This document shows, in pieces, positions 55,242 through 63,783 of a stretch of DNA of 64,000 nt. Made by a program: the position numbers and the translations under genes. The notes beneath the pieces are model-generated. The model worked only from the letters and a program-made list of their open reading frames with translations, was not told the origin of the DNA and made no database searches. The first letter of the stretch is position 1; each line of letters opens with the position of its first letter. Origin of the DNA: Zobellia laminariae (GTDB taxonomy: Bacteria > Bacteroidota > Bacteroidia > Flavobacteriales > Flavobacteriaceae); NCBI RefSeq assembly GCF_009725995.1, contig NZ_RCNS01000001.1, forward strand, positions 724,283-788,282, written 5' to 3'.

Positions 55242-56426
55242 ATGCAGATTTTGATTGTCAATTCAGGGAGTTCCTCAATAAAATTTCAAGTGATTGAAAT
55301 GCCTTCCGAAGAAATTATTTGTAAAGGTTTGGTGGAGCGTATCGGACTTGATAACGGTAAAGTACATTATACTGCCAAAGAAAAATCTCATGTAGAGTCA
55401 TTGACTCTTGCAGACCATAAAGAAGGTTTACTAGCAATCACTAATTTATTGATGCATGACATCCATGGTATTCTAAAACATCCAGATGAAATTGATGTTG
55501 TTGCACATCGTGTAGTGCATGGTGGGAGTAAGTTTGATCAACCCACCAAAATTGATGAAAGCGTAGTAGCAGAGATAGAAAGACTGGCTTCTATTGCTCC
55601 ACTGCATAACCCTGCTAACGCAACCGGAATTAGAGTAGCCATAGATATGTTTAAAAATGCTGGACAGGTTGCTATTTTTGATACGGCCTATCATCAAACC
55701 ATGCCTGAAAAAGCATATCGTTATGCAATTCCTAAAGAACTTGCGGATGAAAACCGTATTCGCGTATATGGCTTTCATGGTACTAGTCACAAATATGTTT
55801 CGGAACAGGCTATTGCCTATTTAAAAAAACCAGCGAACAAAATTATAAGTATCCACCTAGGTAATGGTTGTAGTGCTACAGCTATAAAAGACGGTAAGAG
55901 TATAGACCATTCCCTTGGCTTTAGCCCTACGAACGGACTTATTATGGGTACACGTAGTGGGGATATAGACCATTCCGTAATTTTCCATCTTATGAATAGT
56001 TTAGGAATGACTTCTGAAGAAGTCAACTATTTGTTACAAAAACAAAGTGGACTTTTAGGTCTTACGGGATATTCGGATTTACGCGAAATACAAAATGGCG
56101 CAGAAGAAGGAAACAAAGATTGCCAATTGGCATTAGCTATGACCGCTTATCGCATTAAAAAATTTATTGGCACTTATATTGCCGTGCTTAACGGTGTAGA
56201 TGCTATACTCTTTACTGGAGGTATAGGTGAAAACTCAAATGTACTTAGAGAAATGGCCTGTAAAGACATGGAAGCATTAGGACTTTACATAGATGATCAA
56301 AAAAATAATCAAAGAAGTTCGTCTATTTTTGAGATTCAAAAAGATGAATCTGAAATTAAAATTCTTGTTGTTCCTACTAATGAGGAATTAGAAATAGCTA
56401 GACAAACTTATACGTTGGAGGCGTAA
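55242..56426 (+). CDS. ackA: Acetate kinase
   Basis: A 394-residue ASKHA kinase converting acetyl phosphate and ADP to acetate and ATP. Seen: the N-terminal IVNSGSSSIKFQ, HRVVHGG, FDTAYHQTMP, GFHGTSHKYV, HLGNGCSATAIKDG, GTRSGDIDHS and FTGGIGENS. All family motifs are intact. It is the second gene of pta-ackA and is followed by a terminator. Confidence 0.97.
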   Translation: MQILIVNSGSSSIKFQVIEMPSEEIICKGLVERIGLDNGKVHYTAKEKSHVESLTLADHKEGLLAITNLLMHDIHGILKHPDEIDVVAHRVVHGGSKFDQPTKIDESVVAEIERLASIAPLHNPANATGIRVAIDMFKNAGQVAIFDTAYHQTMPEKAYRYAIPKELADENRIRVYGFHGTSHKYVSEQAIAYLKKPANKIISIHLGNGCSATAIKDGKSIDHSLGFSPTNGLIMGTRSGDIDHSVIFHLMNSLGMTSEEVNYLLQKQSGLLGLTGYSDLREIQNGAEEGNKDCQLALAMTAYRIKKFIGTYIAVLNGVDAILFTGGIGENSNVLREMACKDMEALGLYIDDQKNNQRSSSIFEIQKDESEIKILVVPTNEELEIARQTYTLEA

Positions 56427-56727
56427 GCACTAACTTTCGTAAAAACCGTGGCTTGTGTTTACACAGATTATAGAAAATACTATTTCTTTCAAAATAACAA
56501 AACCCTTTCAGTGCTCTGAGAGGGTTTTATCGTTATACTTATATAGAGACTTCACAACGTTGTAACGGATAAAGGCATATCATATTTTTAATTGAGCATG
56601 GAAATACTCTAGACCATCCTAAAACATATTTAATAAATAATCAATAAAAGGTCTAGTGTTTACGAAATCCTGTAAGGATTCCCTTATTTTAAATTGTACT
56701 ATTGTGTATCAAATTAAATGTATCACA
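56427..56727. other. 301-base intergenic region after ackA
   Basis: Holds the ackA terminator, a 10-base palindrome ACAACGTTGT near 56554, and a small inverted repeat AATCCT-GTA-AGGATT near 56684. No open frame and no convincing promoter for the downstream lipoprotein gene. Confidence 0.45.
56499..56528 (+). terminator. Terminator after pta-ackA
   Basis: A 13-bp stem (56499-56511 with 56516-56528, one G-U pair) with TGCT loop; a weak T run follows. Confidence 0.8.
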
Positions 56728-57165
56728 ATGAAAAAATTCTTTTTACTTACGCTTACTATATTCTTTTCCTCTTGCAGTAATTCAGATGATGAAAACTCCT
56801 CTGAAGCAACCAAAAACTATTCGAATTTATTATTAGGCAAATGGGCTTATGTTTCTTACCGAACAAATGGAGGTTCGAGTAATCAGTTTATCCATTCTGG
56901 AGAAGGTTGTAGTGATTTTCAACCAGATTATATTGAGTTTACAAAAGAGGGAAGATATATACAATTTGGTTTTTTAAATTGTGAAGAAGATTTTGTGGTT
57001 AATAAACTATACAAAGTAAATGACATGGAAATCAATGTTACTGAAGAAGGAACAGATGAAAAAGCTTTTGACAGTATAATACTTGAACTAAGTGAAAATA
57101 CTCTTATTTTAAGGTCAGAGGTTCCTAATATAGTTTTGGAAGAGTCATTTAAAAAAATAGAATAG
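56728..57165 (+). CDS. Small lipoprotein, lipocalin-like
   Basis: A 145-residue protein. The start at 56728 gives a lipoprotein signal MKKFFLLTLTIFFSSC with the modified Cys at residue 16, so the longer frame upstream is rejected. The mature part has the GKWAYVSY strand and a following FTKEGRYIQF, similar in layout to the lipocalin-like small lipoproteins of Bacteroidota. Function unknown. Four further cysteine and acidic positions are scattered without a recognisable site. Confidence 0.72.
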   Translation: MKKFFLLTLTIFFSSCSNSDDENSSEATKNYSNLLLGKWAYVSYRTNGGSSNQFIHSGEGCSDFQPDYIEFTKEGRYIQFGFLNCEEDFVVNKLYKVNDMEINVTEEGTDEKAFDSIILELSENTLILRSEVPNIVLEESFKKIE

Positions 57166-57238
57166 AATGCTAAATTAACTAGGATAGGTCCCTCCATCTC
57201 TCCTTATTATGTCTAATATTTAAAACACTCCATAAAAA

Positions 57239-57264
57239 AAGCCTCTCAGTTTCCTGAAAGGCTT
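57239..57264 (-). terminator. Terminator after tRNA-Leu
   Basis: An 11-bp stem (57239-57249 with 57254-57264, one mismatch) with TTTC loop. On minus it is followed by seven T. It directly follows the tRNA 3' end. Confidence 0.8.
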
Positions 57265-57271
57265 CTCGTTG

Positions 57272-57353
57272 TACAGGCGGAGAGACTCGAACTCTCACAC
57301 CTTGCGGCACCAGATCCTAAGTCTGGCGTGTCTACCAATTCCACCACGCCTGC
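57272..57353 (-). tRNA. tRNA-Leu (anticodon UAG)
   Basis: An 82-base class II tRNA: acceptor GCAGGCG/CGCCTGT (first pair G-U), D arm with AATTGGTAGACA, anticodon stem CCAGA/TCTGG with loop CTTAGGA giving TAG, a variable arm TGCCGCAAGGTGT and T arm AGTTCGAGTCT. CCA is not encoded. It borders the accessory region on its 3' gene side. Confidence 0.94.
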
Positions 57354-57459
57354 ATTTTAAAATCTTTTTGACTTTCACTTGTCTAGCATATAGTTCGTTA
57401 CTAGAAGGCCTAGAGAGAAAGTAACGTTTTAGATAGAGTTGCAATTGTATAGCAAAAAG

Positions 57460-60400
57460 CTAAACTTCTACTTTGTATACGAAAACATTCTCGCGAATTA
57501 AATAAGCTTCAGTAGAGCCTGAATCAATCATTAAGCCTAAAATATGTAAAAATGAATTGACTAAATCCTGTCTATTCTTTATAATATTTATATGATTAAA
57601 AAACAACTTTTTTATCAAGACCTTACCATTTTTTCCCATTAAATCTGCAGCATTTTCGGGATGCTCATTAATCAATCTTTTTAAGAGCAAAAGCCCTTCC
57701 GGCAGAAACACTTTTTCACCAAATGTTGAAAAAACGGATATAACAGAAGATAGTTTTCTTGTACCAAAATAGGTTGCCATATTAAGATAGGACTCCTTGT
57801 AACTAAGAAAGCCTTCCCAATCTTCTAAGGATTTCAAAAACCTATTATCTAGCAGTATTTTATCACTAAAATAGTAACTCTCATTCTCCTTTAGCTTATT
57901 AAATAAATAGTCCCATAACTGCCAGAATCTTGTACCATATTCCTGTAATTCTTCTTTGGTTTTGTCCCGAACAATATCATACATTATGGTACTACAAAAA
58001 CTTAAAGTAGAAGAAACAAATTCATATAAATCATTAATACCAGTATCTCTACCGTAAGTATTTGCTAAAAAAGGTGAGGCTAAAACGTCTAACAGTTTTT
58101 TTCCAAATTCTATGTCACTACTGTAAAGACAGAGTTCTGCAAGAAATAATTGCATATCCGTCTGTACTGTATAATCAAACTCTTGATTGCTTCTTTTCCA
58201 AGTATCTCCCTCAGGTTCAGTATAGATGCGAACAAATTCTTGCATAACCTTAATAACATAATCAGCTTCATCTCGATTGCAATTATTCGTGGATATCATT
58301 AGCATAGCTCTAATGAGAAAATGTTTTTCGTGTGATAGGTAATCAATAGCTTCAGAGTCAATTTCATTTGGTGCATCCATAGATGTTTTAATGAAATCTT
58401 CAAAACTATTTTCATAAGTTACTAGCTCTTCTTTTGTTGCTCTATAGTAAGGTCTTGGGTTTTCTTTCTCAAATTTTGCAAAAGACACGACCATCTTGGT
58501 TAAGTCGTTGGCAGTACCTGGGCAGTTCTTGAGAAATTCATCTCTAAAATACATTAGAAACTGTCTTAAATCATAGTCGTCTAATGGACATAAGATAAGT
58601 CGCCCTAGAAGCACCCGATAATCAGTTTTCGCTTCATCTGTAGCAGCATACTTCGGCAGCAAATGTATAGCGTGAAGAATTGTCTTTTTCTCCAGCAAAC
58701 TATAATTCATACTTAGGTTATAGTCATTTTTGTATTTATCTGTTATCAGTGCATCAACAGCTTTAGAAATTGTATCGAGACACCAAAAAGTTTGCTGTTC
58801 GCTTAATTTGTCAGAAAATGAATCAAACCCAATCTTAGAAAGTGATACTGGCATATCAAACAAACCGTGCTGAAAATCTGCCACTGTATAATATTCGTAA
58901 ACTTCTTGCCATTGTTCGAAAGTTATTTCTATTTCATTTTCTATCGCTTTACGTAGCATATTACTATAAGAGGCATCGAAGTGATTGTCTTTGTAATCTT
59001 CTTCAATTGCCGTGAGTGTTTCAGAAATTTCTTCTGGATAGGATGGTACCAACTCAACGGTACCTGCCTCTGCATTTACCTTTCCCGGTTTAAGTTTACG
59101 AACATCTATTTCTGTAACCGTTTTAATCCACAAATGGTCTTCTGCATAGTCTTTGTAAAATCTATCAAAAATCTTAAAAAGCTCTTCATTAAGCTTACCG
59201 TCGTTGATTTGATAAGGTATCATATATGCCCTTAATCCTTGGTGATATTTTCTACGGTGAGTTAAAGCATTGGACTCCATCCTCTCTTTTTGTGCATATG
59301 ATATTTCCCTGTCCTCCGGTGCTAAACTATGATACTCACTTATGGACCTCTGTAAATCCCAATCATAGAATTGTCTAAGTCCAAAAATTGGTAGTATAGC
59401 ATCTGTAAACGCTTTTGGGTTTGACATAAAAATACTCGAAACGATAGAAGTTAAAGCCACGTTATTGGAAAACTGAAGTATATATTTACAATGTTCTTCT
59501 AGTAGCTTTTTAGCTAAATCATTTTCGACTTTCCCTAATTGAAGTAAGTAACTCTCTAAAGACATCAATAGGGATTCAATTAGTGTGTGCACTCTAGTTG
59601 CTAAACCTCTATAAGCAATCCACAAATCTAAATCTCCATATTGCACTCTTTCCTTTCCGTCTTGGAATTGCAATGTCAACTTTTCCAGAGGATGTTCTTT
59701 TCCATAATCAGACTTCACAAAGAAGTCAACACTATAGTTAACAAAATTCGTTACAAACGAAATCGCTTTAATTGGATGGGTTGAAAACAACCCCGTTGCA
59801 AATGTTTTATAAATTCCAGAAGGGTAATAATCAAACTTTGAATCTTCTATTCCCCATGATTCTTCTTTTTCTGGTTTCGGTTTAGGAAGAAAACTTGATA
59901 TGCTTCTATGACCGTCTATTTTTACTTCTTTTACCTCTTCTTTTGGTTGCACTTTCCAATTTTTATCGGTTAAAGAAATAAGCAATTCTGGAAACTCTTT
60001 CACAAGGCTATGATTTCGTGTACCTCCAAGTGCTATTTTAATAACTATTTCATAGAATTGCTGTATTCTCCAAGGCATACCTTCTTTAGAGTTTGCCCTA
60101 TTTAAAAAATCTGAAAGTTCAGGTTTAGCAAAAGGTGCTAGGCCAAAGAACAGATATACTAATTCTTGTATTTTGTATTTTTCACGAGAAAGCTTATTCA
60201 ACCAGAATTCATCCTCAGACTCAATCTGCTGAATAAAATGAATAACGATACTTTTGCAGGCATCAATTCCTTCAGAGGATGAATTATCAAAATCAAGTAA
60301 AAATCGTAGCTCCCAATCAAGCAATAAAGAAAAAATAGATTCACGTAAACCTGATAATGCAGTTATATTTTTTGCTATAAAGACCAGTAATTCCTTCCAA

Positions 60401-61971
60401 ACACTACCTACAGGAAAGAGTATGGATTTCTTTCTTTCAGAACCGTGGCCATATTCTTTACAAACCGTTCGGGTTAACATAATGCAACGGGCTAAAAAAG
60501 AAGCATTATTAGCAAGCAAATCAACTTTAAAACTGGTGAAAAACGGTGATGCATCTTTGGAACGAAAAACAGCAATCAAAATCTCGTCTATCCAGTACTT
60601 CTCAATCTCATCGTTATTAATTGTACTCCTAATTATGCTAACAATAGAATCTGTATCTTCAATCAGATAATCTTCTACCCATAATCTAAATGCTCTTCGA
60701 AAGGCTGGTTGGCTACCTATTTTATTAAAAAAGTCTTCAATAGTAGGTGCATCGGCTTTTAATTTTGAAAGATACCTTACCAGTGCCCAGTCTTCGAGAA
60801 TATCGTGCGACGGTGCAAATTGATATTCATTTCTACTTTTGTACAAAATATGGTCATCGAGCAAAGCTTCCACAGCTGCTTCATCAACTCCCTCATTTGG
60901 CTCTACAAAAAGCCGCATTGACTGCGCTCGTTTAATAGCTACATTTGAAAATGCTTTTCCACGCTTTCTTGCCATACCACTGCCAGTAATTGTAGATTTT
61001 TCAATAATATGATTCCATAGTTTTGCTTTGAAATCGATTAGAGATAAATCCTCAACTTGAAATCCGCTTACGCCTATTGTATTTACAGCAAATTGCAGAT
61101 ATTTAGGGCTTCGTAATATTTCTTTAACTCCAGGGTTTTCGAAATATGGTTTTAAATTAGGAAAATGTTGTAGTGCTAAATCTAATTCTGCATCAGACAT
61201 AAGTTTTACCTCAATAACCCCTACATCTGTAACGTGATATTTCTGAAGAATTAGGTTAACAGCATAGGCTCTTGAAGTAAAAATCACTTTTACATCTTTG
61301 AAAGATTTTATCTTAGTCAAAAATTGTTGAAAAGCGTTTTCAGGATTCGCTTCCAGCAATTTCTCTAAACTATCTATTACTATCAATTTTTCTTTTAGAT
61401 ACCCTATGGAATTGACTATATCGCCGATAGAATGTGTCACTCCAAGTCTAGTGAATACGTGTGATAATGTGCTTTCATTAAACTGCTCCGCCTTGAATAC
61501 AAAAACATTTGTTTTATTATGATATACTTCTACAAAGTCTTTTAATAATGCTGACTTACCAGCCCCTGCATTTCCTGTGACTATTGTAAACTGATGTTCC
61601 TTGGATGCTTCTAAAAGTTCCTCTAACTTTTCCGAACGGTCTAAATGGAAATCCTCAATAAAACTCGTAAAAGGCTCTATTATGATATTACTATCTTCTT
61701 TAAGTTTAGATACAGAGCTAAACGTGCTATCAAATACAGATGGATTAAAGCATTTGTAGACGTCTAATTGGATACAGTCTTCATAGGACAGTGTTCCACC
61801 ATTAAGATTATATTGAGCAGCTAAAGCCAGTAAATCATTCCATATCTGACTGGCAGTTATTATACAATCCCCAGCTTTGGTTAATGTGATAAGATTTAAA
61901 ACATTACTATAAGCAGTACTAGTTTCGGTCGTAAAGTCATACCCAACAAGTGCCATGCATTTAAGAAACAT
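57460..61971 (-). CDS. STAND/AAA-type NTPase with long helical C-terminal region (Avs-like; main part of frameshifted gene)
   Basis: A 1503-residue frame. Seen: Walker A GNAGAGKS (residues 133-140), Walker B LIVIDSLEKLL (about 196), the sensor-like KVIFTSRAYA (about 230), and ILRSPKYLQFAV, as in STAND NTPases. About 1,200 residues of mostly helical, Leu/Lys/Glu-rich sequence follow without an obvious repeat consensus, the place of the target-sensing region in Avs proteins. The first ATG lies 15 bases after a run of eight A where the upstream nuclease frame breaks. With one more A the two frames join as one protein of about 1684 residues. Family assignment to Avs-like STAND defence proteins is by architecture, not by a database search. 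It is the last gene of an HTH-hipA-STAND operon. Confidence 0.8.
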   Translation of the reverse strand: MFLKCMALVGYDFTTETSTAYSNVLNLITLTKAGDCIITASQIWNDLLALAAQYNLNGGTLSYEDCIQLDVYKCFNPSVFDSTFSSVSKLKEDSNIIIEPFTSFIEDFHLDRSEKLEELLEASKEHQFTIVTGNAGAGKSALLKDFVEVYHNKTNVFVFKAEQFNESTLSHVFTRLGVTHSIGDIVNSIGYLKEKLIVIDSLEKLLEANPENAFQQFLTKIKSFKDVKVIFTSRAYAVNLILQKYHVTDVGVIEVKLMSDAELDLALQHFPNLKPYFENPGVKEILRSPKYLQFAVNTIGVSGFQVEDLSLIDFKAKLWNHIIEKSTITGSGMARKRGKAFSNVAIKRAQSMRLFVEPNEGVDEAAVEALLDDHILYKSRNEYQFAPSHDILEDWALVRYLSKLKADAPTIEDFFNKIGSQPAFRRAFRLWVEDYLIEDTDSIVSIIRSTINNDEIEKYWIDEILIAVFRSKDASPFFTSFKVDLLANNASFLARCIMLTRTVCKEYGHGSERKKSILFPVGSVWKELLVFIAKNITALSGLRESIFSLLLDWELRFLLDFDNSSSEGIDACKSIVIHFIQQIESEDEFWLNKLSREKYKIQELVYLFFGLAPFAKPELSDFLNRANSKEGMPWRIQQFYEIVIKIALGGTRNHSLVKEFPELLISLTDKNWKVQPKEEVKEVKIDGHRSISSFLPKPKPEKEESWGIEDSKFDYYPSGIYKTFATGLFSTHPIKAISFVTNFVNYSVDFFVKSDYGKEHPLEKLTLQFQDGKERVQYGDLDLWIAYRGLATRVHTLIESLLMSLESYLLQLGKVENDLAKKLLEEHCKYILQFSNNVALTSIVSSIFMSNPKAFTDAILPIFGLRQFYDWDLQRSISEYHSLAPEDREISYAQKERMESNALTHRRKYHQGLRAYMIPYQINDGKLNEELFKIFDRFYKDYAEDHLWIKTVTEIDVRKLKPGKVNAEAGTVELVPSYPEEISETLTAIEEDYKDNHFDASYSNMLRKAIENEIEITFEQWQEVYEYYTVADFQHGLFDMPVSLSKIGFDSFSDKLSEQQTFWCLDTISKAVDALITDKYKNDYNLSMNYSLLEKKTILHAIHLLPKYAATDEAKTDYRVLLGRLILCPLDDYDLRQFLMYFRDEFLKNCPGTANDLTKMVVSFAKFEKENPRPYYRATKEELVTYENSFEDFIKTSMDAPNEIDSEAIDYLSHEKHFLIRAMLMISTNNCNRDEADYVIKVMQEFVRIYTEPEGDTWKRSNQEFDYTVQTDMQLFLAELCLYSSDIEFGKKLLDVLASPFLANTYGRDTGINDLYEFVSSTLSFCSTIMYDIVRDKTKEELQEYGTRFWQLWDYLFNKLKENESYYFSDKILLDNRFLKSLEDWEGFLSYKESYLNMATYFGTRKLSSVISVFSTFGEKVFLPEGLLLLKRLINEHPENAADLMGKNGKVLIKKLFFNHINIIKNRQDLVNSFLHILGLMIDSGSTEAYLIRENVFVYKVEV

Positions 61972-62513
61972 CCAAATATTTTTTTTGGTATTTCCACATC
62001 ATCATTAGCCGTTTTGAGTAAACTTTCATAAATATTGAGATGCTGTTTCTTAATAGCGATTCTTTCCACTTCTTCATAAAAGTCTATCTCGTTATTGTGC
62101 GTCGATGCCCAATCTAGAAGTACGTTGAAATGTTTCTTATCGTTATTGGTCAAGTTAGACTTAACTAATAGAAGTCTATCGGTACTTTTATCAAATTTGG
62201 TGTTATTAAAATCTTTCCAAAAAGCAGTTATTACTTCTTTAAAAGTTTCATTGGTTTCTGTAAGAGCTACATTATGTTTGATTTGACCTAAAATCTTCTT
62301 TTTTACCCCAGAACCTAAATCTATCTCTACCAATAAATCATCTGTTGCATAGCCTTTACTAGTTGTCTGAAATGCTACTTCTGTTATTAAGCTTTTAGTA
62401 ACTAGAGGTATCTCAATCTTTAATAGCATAGCAAGCAAATAAGCTGCTTGTACGTGATGCTCGTAAGTGGCACCACCACTTCCCATTGAAAATACACTTC
62501 CAGTTTTACTCAT
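61896..62513 (-). CDS. PD-(D/E)xK (Cap4/DUF4297-like) nuclease part of the STAND protein, frameshifted at 3' end
   Basis: A 205-residue frame. Residues 1-178 look like the N-terminal dsDNA nuclease domain of defence proteins: GSGGATYEHHVQAAYLL at the start with Glu18, TDDLLVEID with Asp59, and LGQIKHN with Gln77-x-Lys79, together a PD-(D/E)xK-type site. FKEVITAFWKDFNN also fits relatives I recall. The last 27 residues follow an A8 run and are out of frame with the STAND part; they have no family features. The ATG overlaps the end of hipA by 8 bases (ATGAGTAA), so translation is coupled. Cleavage specificity is unknown. Confidence 0.75.
   Translation of the reverse strand: MSKTGSVFSMGSGGATYEHHVQAAYLLAMLLKIEIPLVTKSLITEVAFQTTSKGYATDDLLVEIDLGSGVKKKILGQIKHNVALTETNETFKEVITAFWKDFNNTKFDKSTDRLLLVKSNLTNNDKKHFNVLLDWASTHNNEIDFYEEVERIAIKKQHLNIYESLLKTANDDVEIPKKIFGCFLNAWHLLGMTLRPKLVLLIVMF
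61979..61986 (-). other. A8 slippery run joining nuclease and STAND frames
   Basis: Eight A on the minus strand. In the nuclease frame the codons are CCA AAA AAA ATA, giving an A-AAA-AAA heptamer in the phase needed for -1 frameshifting. A slip of -1 leads straight into the STAND frame before its first ATG. Nine A would give an uninterrupted gene. Confidence 0.8.
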
Positions 62514-63780
62514 AGTTATTTGTTTTTAGTCCTGTTCTAAACGCCCCGGACATTAATTCTATCTCCGAATTTTTAATGCCGATTTTCTTTGCAACTATTT
62601 TCCAATCTTTGACCACGATTAAAACTTCCTCGATGATAGTCTCCATTTCGCTTTCACTTAAACGGAAAAATTCTCCTACGCTTTTTACAAGATCAAGGTT
62701 GAGCGCATTATCATCCATATCTATATTGAGTGCAAGTCCATCCTTTTCTATTGATGGATTAAGGTCGTAGGCTGGCGAAAGTTCCCAACCTTTTTCATTC
62801 AATATAAGGCCATGATTGCGCAAGTGATCGTCCGTATTTGATACGGCAATATTAAACACAATTCTCCGCCATAACCGCCGCAGATTTTCATCTACATTTG
62901 TTCCATAAGTCTCTATAACATCTACTATATCCAGATAACTGGGTGTTGTAGTCTTAAGGGTTTCTTCAGTATTGCCTGTCATCGTCATTGCAGAAGCAAA
63001 ATGGATACGATTACCATCTTCTCGGTCAAATCGTTTGGTCAAGAATGTATGGTAAACTCCAGAAATTCGTTCAATTTTAGATTCTGCCATTTCAATACCA
63101 CAGGCAGTAGCCAATTTATAGGTAAGATATTCCCAAGCTGCCTTGTCGACAGTATCTGTTTTTGAAGGGAATTTAGCAATCCATAAATCTTTATTCTTGC
63201 CTAATATGTTGGCTTTGGGTCTGGCACCGCCAAGAGAAGAACCAGGCGCAATAAGAACGGCTATCCATTGCCGTATGGCATCACTCTCAGTATCATTTTC
63301 AAGATGATTTACGGCTTCCTGTAAATCGCCAAGGGATGACCAGGGCGGAGTTGGGCTTTTATCATCATTATCTAGAAATGGACCATCTGGATTTGTCTTG
63401 AAACGAAGCGCTCCCATACGGCTCTCGTCATACACACCTAATAAATAATCTATTTCATAAAGAGTTTTTGCCTTCTCGTCACGAGCTCTTGCGTCTTGAG
63501 CTTCACGGCGCTTCATCAAGGTCTTTCCCCAAGTGTCCGGCATACTATCCAAAAAAATTCCAAAATTCTCTTTATCTGTAGGATATTGTGGTCCGGAATA
63601 AAAGCCGATGTCCGGGTCTAGTAGCTGATATAAGCCTTTCTCTAACCACTCTTTATTATATTCAAAACTGAATGCTTTTTTCGCTTTTGCGAAATGCGCC
63701 GAGAGTATTCCTATTTGTAGAGGACCACCCAAGCCTTTCCAATCTGCATACACGTAAATATCGAATTTTCCTCCTGCCAT
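62506..63780 (-). CDS. hipA: HipA-family serine/threonine kinase
   Basis: A 424-residue full-length HipA-type protein. Seen: an N-terminal HipA_N domain (about 1-110), the Gly-rich loop SSLGGARPKAN (181-191) with Ser at the place of the autophosphorylated residue of E. coli HipA, and WIAKFPS with the ATP-site Lys. The catalytic loop NTDDHLRNHG (315-324, Asp317) and metal-binding YDLNP (Asp339) follow. All kinase residues are kept. HipA kinases phosphorylate aminoacyl-tRNA synthetases or other targets and arrest growth. It follows the HTH gene by three bases and overlaps the nuclease-STAND gene by 8 bases. Confidence 0.9.
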   Translation of the reverse strand: MAGGKFDIYVYADWKGLGGPLQIGILSAHFAKAKKAFSFEYNKEWLEKGLYQLLDPDIGFYSGPQYPTDKENFGIFLDSMPDTWGKTLMKRREAQDARARDEKAKTLYEIDYLLGVYDESRMGALRFKTNPDGPFLDNDDKSPTPPWSSLGDLQEAVNHLENDTESDAIRQWIAVLIAPGSSLGGARPKANILGKNKDLWIAKFPSKTDTVDKAAWEYLTYKLATACGIEMAESKIERISGVYHTFLTKRFDREDGNRIHFASAMTMTGNTEETLKTTTPSYLDIVDVIETYGTNVDENLRRLWRRIVFNIAVSNTDDHLRNHGLILNEKGWELSPAYDLNPSIEKDGLALNIDMDDNALNLDLVKSVGEFFRLSESEMETIIEEVLIVVKDWKIVAKKIGIKNSEIELMSGAFRTGLKTNNYE

Positions 63781-63783
63781 AGC

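Noticed and set aside
57272..57353. tRNA-Leu as integration site of the HipA/STAND region
   Set aside because: The accessory genes lie on the 5' side of the tRNA, whereas integration usually uses the 3' end; no integrase or direct repeat of the tRNA end was found in view.
57380..57459. Inverted repeat CGTTACT...AGTAACG between the STAND gene and tRNA-Leu
   Set aside because: Arms are only 7 bp with a 17-base loop and no T run; not enough for a terminator or mobile-element end.
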